From: Clostridiales bacterium
Lineage (GTDB): Bacteria > Bacillota > Clostridia > Oscillospirales > CAG-272
Assembly: GCA_003522145.1 (NCBI GenBank)
Contig: DPGD01000042.1
Coordinates: 34,763 to 98,762, forward strand
DNA: 64,000 nt
Reading direction: 5' to 3'
A program made the position numbers and the translations under genes. Each line of letters opens with the position of its first letter. The stretch's first letter is position 1. Shown here piece after piece: positions 26,605 to 34,867 of this stretch. The notes beneath the pieces are model-generated. The model did not search any database and had not been told where the DNA came from. It worked only from the letters and a program-made list of their open reading frames with translations.

Positions 26605-26817
26605 ATGATGCCACTTACACTTGCAGAAATCGGGGAAGAAAACCGAATAAAGAAAATCGGAGGCAGGCAAGAGGTGAAGGCTCACCTCGAAAATCTCGGT
26701 TTTGTTGTGGGCGGAGCTGTTACGGTGATCAATACCATCGGCGGGAATGTCATTGTGAATGTGAAGGAGTCCCGGATAGCGGTCAGCCGGGAAATGGCAC
26801 AAAAAATCATGATTTGA
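26605..26817 (+). CDS. feoA: FeoA-domain protein, first copy
   Basis: 70 aa SH3-like FeoA domain: MPLTLAEIGEENRIKKIGG, LENLGFVVGGAVTVI, and VKESRIAVSREMAQKIMI. It assists the ferrous iron transporter FeoB from the cytoplasmic side. GGAGGAAGGAGA gives a strong ribosome site; the ATG is followed by a second ATG and either could serve. It is first in the operon feoA-feoA-feoB-Cys-rich protein, behind a consensus promoter and two operator-like boxes, so iron or manganese should repress it. Confidence 0.92.
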   Translation: MMPLTLAEIGEENRIKKIGGRQEVKAHLENLGFVVGGAVTVINTIGGNVIVNVKESRIAVSREMAQKIMI

Positions 26818-26870
26818 TTTTTTCCGGCGGCGGAAACAATAAATTACACAATTCAAGGAGGAAAACAGGC

Positions 26871-27092
26871 ATGAAAACGCTGAAACAGGCAAAAGTCGGC
26901 GACAGGGTCCGGGTGGTAAAGCTCCACGGCGAGGGCGCAGTCAAGCGGCGGATTATGGACATGGGACTGACGAAGGGTGTGGAGGTATATATCCGTAAGG
27001 TAGCGCCGCTTGGCGATCCGGTGGAGGTGACCGTCCGGGGCTATGAACTTTCGATTCGCAAAGCGGATGCGGAAATGATTGAAATAGAGTAG
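26871..27092 (+). CDS. feoA: FeoA-domain protein, second copy
   Basis: 73 aa FeoA domain: LKQAKVGDRVRVVKLHGEG, RRIMDMGLTKGVEVYI, then VAPLGDPVEVTVRGYEL and IRKADAEMIEIE. This copy is closer to the classic FeoA consensus than the first (MGLT, APLGDP, GYELSIRK). CAAGGAGG lies 8 nt before the ATG. Two different FeoA proteins ahead of one FeoB are common in Clostridia and may form a hetero-oligomer on the transporter; this is inference. Confidence 0.94.
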   Translation: MKTLKQAKVGDRVRVVKLHGEGAVKRRIMDMGLTKGVEVYIRKVAPLGDPVEVTVRGYELSIRKADAEMIEIE

Positions 27093-27142
27093 GAACATAA
27101 GAATCTGAAGGGAGCATATCCCTGTATTTTTTGAAGCATTGG

Positions 27143-27156
27143 TTAGCATTGGCTAA
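27143..27156 (+). promoter_or_regulatory. Metal-repressor operator 3, before feoB
   Basis: TTAGCATTGGCTAA, flanked to give GGTTAGC-ATTG-GCTAACA. Third copy of the same box, 23 bp ahead of the feoB start. No promoter was recognised here, so it may block elongation or serve a weak internal promoter. Confidence 0.65.
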
Positions 27157-27179
27157 CAGAGAAAGTGAGGAATGGACAA

Positions 27180-29597
27180 ATGGATTTGCGCATTGCCCTT
27201 GCGGGGAACCCGAACAGCGGGAAAACGACCCTGTTTAACGCACTGACCGGCTCCAACCAGTTTGTCGGGAACTGGCCGGGTGTGACGGTGGAGAAAAAAG
27301 AAGGAAAGCTGAAAAAGCACGACGGCGTGGTGATTACCGATCTGCCCGGAATATATTCACTTTCCCCCTATACGCTGGAGGAAGTGGTGGCGAGAAATTA
27401 TCTGATTACCGAGCGCCCCGATGCGATTCTGAACATCGTTGACGGCACGAACTTGGAGCGGAACCTGTATCTGACCACCCAGCTGACCGAGCTTGGAATC
27501 CCGGTTGTTGTCGCCATCAATATGATGGATGCCGTGAAAAAGAGCGGAGACAAAATCAACATCGAGGAGCTGTCCAGAGAACTGGGCTGTAAGGTGGTTG
27601 AAATCTCTGCACTCAAGGGTATCGGCATCCTGGAAGCGGCGGAAGCGGCCATTGATGCGGCTAAGAACGGCAAGACCGTTCCCATGCACACCTTCCAGGG
27701 GACGGTTGAACACGCCTTGGCCCATATCGAAGAAGCGGCCGTACATCATATGCCGGAGGAACAACAGCGTTGGTATTCCATCAAGATTTTTGAGCGGGAT
27801 GACAAGGTTCTGGAACAGATGCAGCTGGATCAGGCGGTCTTAGACCACATAGAGGCCGATATCAAGGCTGTGGAAGATGAAATGGAGGACGATGCGGAAT
27901 CGATCATCACCAACGAACGCTATATTTATATCGGTCAGATTCTCAAGGGCTGTTATAAGAAAAAATCTGCGGGAAAGCTTTCGGTTTCCGACAAAATCGA
28001 CAGGGTGGTCACCAACCGCTTTGCGGCCCTTCCCATTTTTGCGGCCGTGATGTTCTTGGTATACTACATTGCCGTTTCGACCGTCGGTACCTTTGCTACG
28101 GATTGGGCAAACGATGGCGTGTTTGGTGACGGATGGCATTTATTTGGCATAGGCTCCTCCGCTTATGAGAAAGCAATGACCGATTATGCGGTTGAAAAGG
28201 TCTGGACCGACGAAATGCTCTTTACGGTGGATGCCGCCGCCGAAAAAGGTGTTGTCGGCGCCGAGGAGATTCAGTCTGCCATTGCAGAACAGGATTTTGG
28301 TGCGTTTGACGAAGCCTACGGCTCTTATGCCGATTCTTTGGCAGAAGCCGGCTATGATATTTCCGCAATTTATGATGAAGCCCTCGGAGAAGAAGCAGAG
28401 GGCGTGCCGGACCCGTCTGCATACGGTGTGTGGGTCCCCGGCATTCCCGTTCTTGCCGAGAAAGGTCTTGAAGCCGCAAACAGCCCTGAATGGCTGAACG
28501 GTCTGCTCCTTGACGGTATCATCGGCGGTGTCGGCGCAGTTCTCGGCTTTGTACCCCAGATGCTGGTGCTTTTTATTCTCCTGGCGTTCTTGGAATCCTG
28601 CGGCTACATGGCCCGAATCGCTTTTGTGCTGGACCGTATTTTCCGCAAATTCGGTCTTTCCGGCAAGTCTTTCATCCCGATGCTCATCGGTACCGGCTGC
28701 GGCGTTCCCGGAATTATGGCCTCCCGTACCATTGAAAACGAGCGAGACCGCCGTATGACGATCATGACCACCACCTTTATCCCCTGCGGCGCAAAGCTGC
28801 CGATTATCGCCCTGATTGCCTCTGCTCTCTTCGGCGGTGCATGGTGGGTGGCCCCCAGCGCCTATTTCATCGGTATTGCCGCTATTATTGTTTCCGGTAT
28901 CATGCTGAAAAAAACAAAAATGTTTGCCGGTGATCCCGCTCCCTTCGTTATGGAGCTTCCCGCATACCACTGGCCGACCGTGGGCAATGTGCTTCGTTCC
29001 ATGTGGGAACGGGCCTGGTCCTTCATCAAAAAGGCAGGTACGATTATCCTTCTTTCCTCCATTGTCATCTGGGCCGGCTCCTGCTTTGGCGTGGCGGAAG
29101 GCTCCTTCACCTTCAGCACCGAAATGGAGCTGGAAAACAGCCTGCTGGGCATCATCGGAAATGCACTCTGCTGGATCTTTACCCCCCTTGGATTCGGCAA
29201 CATCAAGGCGACGGTGGCGACCATCATGGGACTGGTTGCCAAGGAAGAAGTGGTCGGAGTGTTCGGAGTGCTGGATTTTGAGGGCATGACCCGTCTTGCC
29301 GCTTACTCCTTCTTGGTGTTCAATCTGCTGTGCGCTCCCTGCTTTGCGGCCATCGGAGCCATCAAGCGGGAGATGAATTCCGCAAAGTGGACCTGGTTCG
29401 CCATCGGCTATCAGTGCGTGTTCGCCTATGCAATCTCCCTGATGATCTATCAATTCGGCTCGATATTCACCGGAAGCCTGAATGTAATCGGTCTGATTGC
29501 CGCCCTTGCTGTTCTCGCAGCGATGGTGTATATGCTGTTTATCAAGCGCTATTCAGAAGCTACAAAGCTTACAAAGAATGTGAAGGTTGCAAAATAA
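27180..29597 (+). CDS. feoB: Ferrous iron transporter FeoB
   Basis: 805 aa. The N-terminal G protein domain has G1 GNPNSGKT (9-16), the G2 region around GNWPGVTVEKKEG, G3 DLPGIYSL and G4 NMMD. A helical linker follows, then the membrane domain with the core stretches GTGCGVPGIMASRTI and FIPCGAKLPI, whose Cys residues are the proposed iron path. Between the first membrane helix and VPGIPVLAEKGLE lies an acidic insert of about 85 residues (325-410). I chose ATG 27180 (AGTGAGG 9 nt upstream) over a GTG five codons earlier. It imports Fe(II) using GTP. Confidence 0.97.
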   Translation: MDLRIALAGNPNSGKTTLFNALTGSNQFVGNWPGVTVEKKEGKLKKHDGVVITDLPGIYSLSPYTLEEVVARNYLITERPDAILNIVDGTNLERNLYLTTQLTELGIPVVVAINMMDAVKKSGDKINIEELSRELGCKVVEISALKGIGILEAAEAAIDAAKNGKTVPMHTFQGTVEHALAHIEEAAVHHMPEEQQRWYSIKIFERDDKVLEQMQLDQAVLDHIEADIKAVEDEMEDDAESIITNERYIYIGQILKGCYKKKSAGKLSVSDKIDRVVTNRFAALPIFAAVMFLVYYIAVSTVGTFATDWANDGVFGDGWHLFGIGSSAYEKAMTDYAVEKVWTDEMLFTVDAAAEKGVVGAEEIQSAIAEQDFGAFDEAYGSYADSLAEAGYDISAIYDEALGEEAEGVPDPSAYGVWVPGIPVLAEKGLEAANSPEWLNGLLLDGIIGGVGAVLGFVPQMLVLFILLAFLESCGYMARIAFVLDRIFRKFGLSGKSFIPMLIGTGCGVPGIMASRTIENERDRRMTIMTTTFIPCGAKLPIIALIASALFGGAWWVAPSAYFIGIAAIIVSGIMLKKTKMFAGDPAPFVMELPAYHWPTVGNVLRSMWERAWSFIKKAGTIILLSSIVIWAGSCFGVAEGSFTFSTEMELENSLLGIIGNALCWIFTPLGFGNIKATVATIMGLVAKEEVVGVFGVLDFEGMTRLAAYSFLVFNLLCAPCFAAIGAIKREMNSAKWTWFAIGYQCVFAYAISLMIYQFGSIFTGSLNVIGLIAALAVLAAMVYMLFIKRYSEATKLTKNVKVAK

Positions 29598-29623
29598 GCA
29601 AACAGGAACAGGAGGTGTATGGA

Positions 29624-29797
29624 ATGCTTGCATGGCTTGGGGAAAACATTGCAACGATCATCATCTGTGCCGTTTTGATTGCCGTTGTTGCAGCGGTCAT
29701 CGTCAGAATGGTGAAAAACAAGAAAAAAGGCAAATCCTCCTGCGGATGCGGATGCGCAGATTGCCCCGCAGGCGGCTCTTGCCACTCTAAAAAATAA
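29624..29797 (+). CDS. FeoB-associated Cys-rich membrane protein
   Basis: 57 aa. One membrane helix at about 8-28 (IATIIICAVLIAVVAAVIV), then a basic stretch and the cluster SSCGCGCADCPAGGSC, with five Cys in the last 17 residues. This is the small FeoB-associated protein often found after feoB in Firmicutes; it may bind iron at the membrane. AGGAGGTG precedes the ATG. It ends the feo operon and a strong terminator follows. Confidence 0.9.
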   Translation: MLAWLGENIATIIICAVLIAVVAAVIVRMVKNKKKGKSSCGCGCADCPAGGSCHSKK

Positions 29798-29815
29798 TAT
29801 TTCCGGAGAATCCTC

Positions 29816-29856
29816 ATACAGGGAGACGCAAAAACCAGGCTTGCGTCTCCCTGTAT
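29816..29856 (+). terminator. feo operon terminator
   Basis: A 16-bp stem, ATACAGGGAGACGCAA / TTGCGTCTCCCTGTAT, with a 9-nt loop, 19 bp past the stop. No long T-run follows. Confidence 0.7.
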
Positions 29857-29961
29857 ACGATTCAGGGTCCTTCTTTGATGCATTTTTAAAAGCCGACCGA
29901 TGTGCGCACATGGCCGCTCGGTCTGCCGGGTTCCTGTGCCTTTGTTGAGGTACTCCCCGGT

Positions 29962-30396
29962 TTATTTTTCCTCTTCCTTCGGGAGAGCGAGCGTGGAGGC
30001 GGCAACGGCGCGGCCCGGTTCTTCTCCCAGAAGCAGATGTCTGGGAGCAAGGCCCAGACTGACCAAAAGCGCTTTATCCACTGCCGGCATGAGATTTTCG
30101 GAAAGGCGGCCCACTTTTTCCCGTAAACGGCGTTTATCCAGAGTGCGTACCTGTTCTAAAAGCACCACCGAGTCCTTCGCCAGCCCCTGTTCCGGGTCAT
30201 CCTCTATGTTTATGTCAATATGGGTGGGCAGTTTGGTTTTGCCCATACGGCTGGTGATAGCGGCGGCGATGACGGTGGGGCTGTATTTGTTGCCCACATC
30301 GTTCTGAATAATCAGAACCGGGCGCAGTCCCCCTTGTTCCGAACCGATGACCGGGCTTAAATCGGCATAAAATATATCTCCTCTTCTGACAATCAT
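29962..30396 (-). CDS. mazF: MazF/PemK-type endoribonuclease toxin, no adjacent antitoxin
   Basis: 144 aa. The family core is clear: RRGDIFYADLSPVIGSEQGG, RPVLIIQNDVGN and TVIAAAITSR, with the catalytic Arg and Thr expected from these blocks. About 25 residues extend beyond the usual end. It cleaves mRNA at specific sequences. No antitoxin (MazE/NdoAI-like) frame or alanine racemase lies beside it: the minus-strand upstream region is a divergent promoter region. ATG 30396 starts at MIVRRGD and has AAAGGAA upstream; the longer frame to 30483 is not supported. The antitoxin may be elsewhere. Confidence 0.92.
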   Translation of the reverse strand: MIVRRGDIFYADLSPVIGSEQGGLRPVLIIQNDVGNKYSPTVIAAAITSRMGKTKLPTHIDINIEDDPEQGLAKDSVVLLEQVRTLDKRRLREKVGRLSENLMPAVDKALLVSLGLAPRHLLLGEEPGRAVAASTLALPKEEEK

Positions 30397-30440
30397 GTTT
30401 TGTCGTTCCTTTCTTTGACTTTTCACCTCTATTGTTGACC

Positions 30441-30474
30441 GGAATATTCCTTTTCTAAACAGGTAATTTTTACC
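30441..30474. promoter_or_regulatory. Two palindromes upstream of mazF
   Basis: GGAATATTCC (30441-30450) and GGTAATTTTTACC (30462-30474). Both lie in the mazF leader and could be operators for autoregulation; no promoter was confidently placed on that strand. Confidence 0.35.
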
Positions 30475-30554
30475 CGCAGACAAAAAATCAAGGGACGGTC
30501 ACTAACAGTCTATTCGTTTTTCTTTTCTGCTGTGTGGGAGAAAAAGAATACCTC

Positions 30555-30583
30555 TTGTATTTTTCCCGCCTCTCTGTTATAAT
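30555..30583 (+). promoter_or_regulatory. Promoter of the S11-like lipoprotein gene
   Basis: TTGTAT (30555-30560), 17-bp spacer, TATAAT (30578-30583). Confidence 0.75.
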
Positions 30584-30615
30584 AAAAACAGGAATGAATG
30601 TGTGGAGAATTGCTT

Positions 30616-31686
30616 ATGAAACTGAGAAAAGTCACGGTAGTGTTGCTTCTTTTGGCGCTTTGCCTCTCTTTGGCCTCCTGCGGAAGCAACGACGGGCTGT
30701 CCATTGCCTGCGTGGGTTATGTGAAGGGCGAAGCGGGCAGTGTGCAGAATGAAAAGAACGGAGAGGAACGGTATATTCTGCCGGCGGAATTTGTCAGAAG
30801 CTTTGCGGTGTATACTGCCTCCGAAAAAGGAGCGCTTTCCTTGGAGACCGGGGCGCAGGTGCTCTATAGCTACGACAAAATTTACATGAAGACCCTTGTG
30901 GAGTCGGCTTCCGGCGAGCCGCAGGCGTTTTTGTCAAAAATGAACGAAGTGGCAACGCTGGCCGGCACCTCCCTCCGTTTCGGCAGTATGACCGGATTGA
31001 GGGACAGTGAGGAGGAGCTTTTTGAATATATGGGAAAGGGCTGTGCATTCACGGAAAGCACCGGTACTCTTGAGGATCTGAAAAAGGCGGCAGAGCTGTT
31101 TTTGGAAAATGGGATACTTTGTCGGTTGCTCTCGGCCTATGAATGGGAGATCGGAAGTAAATTTGTTTCTCGAAGCGCTCCGCTGCTCCAACCCAAGAGC
31201 AAATGGTATCTTGAAAACTGCCGGATTTATCTTTCCGGGCAGGCAATCCGAGGGACGAAAAATGCCTTTATCGCTCTGGCGGCTGTGGAGGAAGAGGGGA
31301 GAGTCTCTTTTGCCGTGGTGGCGGAACAGAGCGGGGAGGACGATCCCACCAATTTTGCGGCGGTGGATGCCGGAAATCTTTGCGGCAGTGTGTTCGGAAT
31401 AGATTACGGCTTTTCCTTCAGCTCCACGGAGCTTTCCGGCGGCGGAGGGATCACGGTGGGCGCCACCATTTTCAAGATCACCATTCTGGTGCTGGTGGTT
31501 GTTTTGGCGGGATTGCTTGTCCTGCTCATCATAGTGGGCACCATGGAACGATTCAAGCGGAACCGGGCGGCAAGAATCAAGTATGCGCCCCCGAAGGAGA
31601 AACCCGGTCGGGAAGAGAGTGTTGGACCGGAGGAAGGCACCGGAGAAGAGGAAAAAACAGCGGAAGAAAAGGATTCAAAAGAATAA
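30616..31686 (+). CDS. Lipoprotein resembling a degenerate S11 peptidase
   Basis: 356 aa. Signal peptide with lipobox LASC (Cys22), an extracellular domain, a membrane helix near 292-315 and an acidic tail rich in Glu and Lys. The stretch ESASGEPQAFLSKMNEVA, then RFGSMTGL, recalls the Ser-x-Asn region of D-Ala-D-Ala carboxypeptidases. IRGTKNAFIAL, then VSFAVVAE, recalls the KTG strand. No Ser-x-x-Lys or true KTG triad is visible, so it would be inactive as a peptidase and may bind peptidoglycan. A lipid anchor plus a C-terminal helix is unusual. The ATG has GGAG 8 nt upstream. Confidence 0.55.
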   Translation: MKLRKVTVVLLLLALCLSLASCGSNDGLSIACVGYVKGEAGSVQNEKNGEERYILPAEFVRSFAVYTASEKGALSLETGAQVLYSYDKIYMKTLVESASGEPQAFLSKMNEVATLAGTSLRFGSMTGLRDSEEELFEYMGKGCAFTESTGTLEDLKKAAELFLENGILCRLLSAYEWEIGSKFVSRSAPLLQPKSKWYLENCRIYLSGQAIRGTKNAFIALAAVEEEGRVSFAVVAEQSGEDDPTNFAAVDAGNLCGSVFGIDYGFSFSSTELSGGGGITVGATIFKITILVLVVVLAGLLVLLIIVGTMERFKRNRAARIKYAPPKEKPGREESVGPEEGTGEEEKTAEEKDSKE

Positions 31687-31702
31687 AAACGAAAAACGAA
31701 AG

Positions 31703-31740
31703 GGCAGACTGGTGCGCCTTCAGATGGCCGACAGTCTGCC
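31703..31740. terminator. Hairpin between converging genes
   Basis: GGCAGACTG / CAGTCTGCC with a 20-nt loop, between the lipoprotein gene (+) and the amidase gene (-). No T-run, so termination is only inferred. Confidence 0.35.
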
Positions 31741-31816
31741 GGAGGTTGAGCTTTCAGCTAATTTCAGTCAGAAGTATGTGCCCGGAGCAGGAAGTCCAAA
31801 GACCGCTTGAAGGTCG

Positions 31817-32386
31817 CTATTCCGAGAAGCCGAAGAATTTCTGAATGCCGTTGAACATTCCTTTTGCAAAGGCGGAGGGGTCTGTCTCCATCAGATAGGC
31901 CTCTGCGGGGGTGGTGATGAAGCCCAGTTCAATGAGAGTGGCGGGCATGGCGGACTTTCGCAGTACATAAAGGGAGGGACGGGCAAACACCCCCCTTTCG
32001 GGAAAACCGGTTTGCGCTGAAATGCCTGCAACGATCTCTTTGGCCAAAGGATAGGCGGGGCTTTCTAAGGAATAGACATAGCCTTCGCTTCCGGTTGCTG
32101 TTTGGTTGGTGGAGGCGTTGGCGTGTATAGAGATGAACCAGTCCGCTCCCCATTCGTTTGCGGCGTTGGTGCGGGCGGCCAGAGAGGAAGCGTTGCTGGT
32201 GCCCAGAATTTCGTCGGGTGAATTTCTTGACAGAAGCACCTCGTAGTTGCCGGTAGCGGTCAGCAATTGTCCTAACTGTCTGCCCACTTCATAGGTCACA
32301 TCCTGCTCGTACAGTCCGTTTCCTTCTGCCCCGGCATTGACCCCTCCGGGATTGTGTCCCTGATCAATGAAAATACGAATGGCCAT
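31817..32386 (-). CDS. N-acetylmuramoyl-L-alanine amidase (Amidase_3)
   Basis: 189 aa, essentially the catalytic domain alone. Zinc ligands and catalytic residues are visible: His11 (DQGHNPGG), Glu27, His88 (SIHANA) and Glu153 (LIELGFI). It cuts the bond between N-acetylmuramic acid and the stem peptide. No signal peptide or wall-binding repeats are present, as in mother-cell lytic enzymes of sporulating Firmicutes (CwlC/CwlD group), so release by lysis or a role in sporulation is plausible but inferred. It has a strong ribosome site, AAGGAGG, before the ATG. Confidence 0.93.
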   Translation of the reverse strand: MAIRIFIDQGHNPGGVNAGAEGNGLYEQDVTYEVGRQLGQLLTATGNYEVLLSRNSPDEILGTSNASSLAARTNAANEWGADWFISIHANASTNQTATGSEGYVYSLESPAYPLAKEIVAGISAQTGFPERGVFARPSLYVLRKSAMPATLIELGFITTPAEAYLMETDPSAFAKGMFNGIQKFFGFSE

Positions 32387-32456
32387 ATAATCCTCCTTGA
32401 ACTCCTTTTCGGAACATTCTTTCTGTATATTTTATGCCTGAAAAGAGAAAATGCTC

Positions 32457-32485
32457 TTGATTTTTTTCTCCCGCCGTTGTAGAAT
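32457..32485 (+). promoter_or_regulatory. Promoter of the TtcA-like gene
   Basis: TTGATT (32457-32462), 17-bp spacer, TAGAAT (32480-32485). Confidence 0.7.
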
Positions 32486-32519
32486 ACCGAAGGAAAATTC
32501 CGAAGAAGGAAAGGTGTGT

Positions 32520-33248
32520 ATGGATTTCAAAAGCAGCAGGAGACTGCTTTCCTGCGCTCGGCGCGCTGTGGAGCAGTACGGGATGATTGAGGAGGGAGAC
32601 CGGATTGCCGTGGGGCTGTCGGGAGGCAAGGACAGCACGGCTCTTTTGTGCATTCTAAAGGAACTGCAGCGGTTCTACCCCAAGCATTTTGAACTGTCGG
32701 CTGTGACCGTGAACACCGGCTTTGAGGGCATGGATTTTTCCCCTTTGCAGGAGCTGTGCGCTTCGATGGAGGTACCCTACACGGTGGTGGATTCGGACAT
32801 TGCCAAGGTGGTATTCGATGTGCGCAAGGAGAGCAATCCCTGTTCGCTCTGCGCTCGGATGCGCAGGGGGCTTCTGCACGATACCATCAAGGCACAAGGA
32901 TGCAACAAGTTGGCTTTGGGGCACCACAGCGACGATGTGGTCACCACCTTTCTCATGAATCTGTTCAACGAAGGGCGTCTGGGCTGTTTTTCGCCGGTAA
33001 CATTCCTTTCCATAAAGGAGCTGTACATGATCCGCCCCTTTATATTTGCGGATGAGGGCGATATACGCTATTTTATCAAGCAAAACGCCTTGCCGGTCGT
33101 TCGCTCCACCTGTCCGGAGGACAAGCACACCGACAGAGAGAAATACAAGCAGATGGTGGAAGAAATGGACCGGGAGAACAAGGGTCTGAAGCACCGGATT
33201 TTTACGGCCATCGAAAAGGGAAATATCGATGGCTTCCGGGTGAAATAA
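32520..33248 (+). CDS. TtcA/TtuA-type tRNA thiolation protein
   Basis: 242 aa PP-loop ATPase. SGGKDS at 34-39 binds ATP. The CxxC of PCSLCARMRRG is Cys108 and Cys111, and LALGHHSDDVVTTFLMNLF is the family signature. TtcA-type enzymes activate a tRNA base with ATP and insert sulfur, often using an iron-sulfur cluster. A further Cys in RSTCPEDKHT fits the family. Which tRNA position is modified cannot be told. ATG 32520 has GGAAAGG 6 nt upstream; a longer frame exists but would start inside the promoter. Single-gene unit. Confidence 0.88.
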   Translation: MDFKSSRRLLSCARRAVEQYGMIEEGDRIAVGLSGGKDSTALLCILKELQRFYPKHFELSAVTVNTGFEGMDFSPLQELCASMEVPYTVVDSDIAKVVFDVRKESNPCSLCARMRRGLLHDTIKAQGCNKLALGHHSDDVVTTFLMNLFNEGRLGCFSPVTFLSIKELYMIRPFIFADEGDIRYFIKQNALPVVRSTCPEDKHTDREKYKQMVEEMDRENKGLKHRIFTAIEKGNIDGFRVK

Positions 33249-33307
33249 GAGAAAAAGAAAAAGAAGTCGGTACAAGGGCGTTGTATCCACTCCTTTTGTT
33301 TTTGGCT

Positions 33308-34003
33308 TTATAAATCGTGTTCAAGAATATGCAAAAGAGCCTGCTCCACGGTTTCAAAAAGCAGGTCGGTACTCTGCAAAGGCACTTGACCCAGGCCTAT
33401 GGCGCAGTCGGCAAAGTCAAACATGGGCAGGTCGTTGATCCCGTCGCCCACAGCAATGAATGCGGATGAGGGGATATCCAACAGGGAAGAAAGAAGCTCC
33501 AGTCCCCGGCGCTTTGTGGCGTTTTCCGGCAGAATATCAAAGCAATCGCACTGTTTATAGACGGTCAGTCCCCCAAGCAGATCCGGGTTTTCTGAAAGGA
33601 TACTCTCAATTTTCCCAAAGGCGGCCCCGGTTTTCGGAAAGGGGGTCAGGCTTATTTCGTTTGGCTGAAACCAGACCGTTTCTTCGCAGGCTTCAAGAAT
33701 CTTTTGCTTCAGAAGAGCCAGATGTGCTCGGACCTCTTTTTCCAAGGGCAGAAGGAGGTTCTTGGAAGGCGGCAGGTCAATGCCGAGCTGGAGCGTACAG
33801 CCGTTTTCGCCGATCAGAACAGGCTCCTGCAAGCCCAACTGCCGCACAAAGCCGCAGAGATAAAAAGCAGGCTTTCCCGAAGAAAAAACAATGCGGTAGC
33901 CCTTCCTTTCCAGCTTTTTGAGAAGCTTCACGGTCCGGGCACTTGCCGGCCTTCCGATGGGGGCCGTAGTGTCGTCCAAATCCAACACCAGAACCGAATG
34001 CAT
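33308..34003 (-). CDS. HAD-superfamily phosphatase (Cof-like)
   Basis: 231 aa. Motif I LDLDDT has Asp8 and Asp10, motif II is IVFSSGKP, and motif IV is GDGINDLPMF. A short C2-type cap lies between. The order matches Cof-like or phosphoglycolate-phosphatase-like sugar phosphatases; the substrate is unknown. It has its own promoter (34035-34063, minus) and GGAGGAAT before the ATG. It is a single cytoplasmic gene. Confidence 0.88.
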   Translation of the reverse strand: MHSVLVLDLDDTTAPIGRPASARTVKLLKKLERKGYRIVFSSGKPAFYLCGFVRQLGLQEPVLIGENGCTLQLGIDLPPSKNLLLPLEKEVRAHLALLKQKILEACEETVWFQPNEISLTPFPKTGAAFGKIESILSENPDLLGGLTVYKQCDCFDILPENATKRRGLELLSSLLDIPSSAFIAVGDGINDLPMFDFADCAIGLGQVPLQSTDLLFETVEQALLHILEHDL

Positions 34004-34034
34004 AGGTATTCCTCCTGTTTCTTAGAACTGGTTC

Positions 34035-34063
34035 ATTGTAACACGGTTTTTGGGCGCTGTCAA
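34035..34063 (-). promoter_or_regulatory. Promoter of the HAD phosphatase gene
   Basis: Minus strand TTGACA (34058-34063), 17-bp spacer, TACAAT (34035-34040). Confidence 0.85.
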
Positions 34064-34152
34064 AGTTTTCTTTGAAAAAAGTGTATAAAACAAGGAAAAG
34101 TTTTCCACACTGTAGAAAACGAGCCTTATAAAAGGTTTTGGGAGGACGGAAT

Positions 34153-34848
34153 ATGGAAAGTTTCAAAAAATATGTGGCCGAAATGGTGGGCACCTGCTTT
34201 CTGGTGCTTTTCGGGTGCGGCACGGCATGTCTGGTGGGCACTTCGGGAACCGGGTATCTGCTTTCGGCTCTGGCTTTCGGTCTGACGCTTCTGGGGTTAT
34301 GCTACTGCATCGGGAATGTTTCGGGATGCCATGTGAATCCGGCAGTGTCCCTTGGAATGCTGCTTCTGCGAAGAATGAGTCTTTTGGATTGTGTGGGCTA
34401 TATTGCCTCTCAATTTCTCGGTGCGCTGGCAGGCAGTGCGTTGCTGAAGCTGATTTTCAGCCAATCGGGCATGATAGACCGCACCGGGAATCTGGGTGCG
34501 AATTCCACCGCCGGAACAGGCGGCAGCGTCTGGGTTGCCATCTTAGTGGAGACGCTCCTCACATTCCTGTTTGTTCTGGTGGTCATCGGAGTCAACTCCA
34601 AGGAGGACTATAAACCCACCGCAGGCATTGCCGCAGGTGTAGGTCTGGCAGTGGTGCATATTTTCGGTATCGGTTTTACCGGCACCTCCGTGAATCCGGC
34701 CAGAAGCCTGGCACCCGCCCTTTTTGCGCGGGGAACGATCCTTTCCGAATATTGGATTTTCCTTGTGGCGCCGGTGATCGGAGCAATTTTAGCGGCCTTG
34801 CTGTACACCTTCTTTGAACGGAAGGAAAAAAGAAAAATAAAAGCCTGA
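34153..34848 (+). CDS. aqpZ: Aquaporin (MIP family)
   Basis: 231 aa, six membrane helices and two half-helices. NPA motifs: HVNPAVS (Asn62) and SVNPARS. The second is preceded by VVHIFGIGF, and the pore-lining His and Arg match water-selective AqpZ rather than glycerol facilitators, which is an inference from these residues. GGAGG at 34141 is 7 nt before the ATG. It is a single gene followed by family P copy C. Confidence 0.92.
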   Translation: MESFKKYVAEMVGTCFLVLFGCGTACLVGTSGTGYLLSALAFGLTLLGLCYCIGNVSGCHVNPAVSLGMLLLRRMSLLDCVGYIASQFLGALAGSALLKLIFSQSGMIDRTGNLGANSTAGTGGSVWVAILVETLLTFLFVLVVIGVNSKEDYKPTAGIAAGVGLAVVHIFGIGFTGTSVNPARSLAPALFARGTILSEYWIFLVAPVIGAILAALLYTFFERKEKRKIKA

Positions 34849-34867
34849 AAGAGAGAGGGAACAGGCA

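Noticed and set aside
28140..29453. 437-codon minus-strand frame opposite feoB
   Set aside because: Antisense shadow; low-complexity His/Gly-rich composition with no family match, while feoB is certain.
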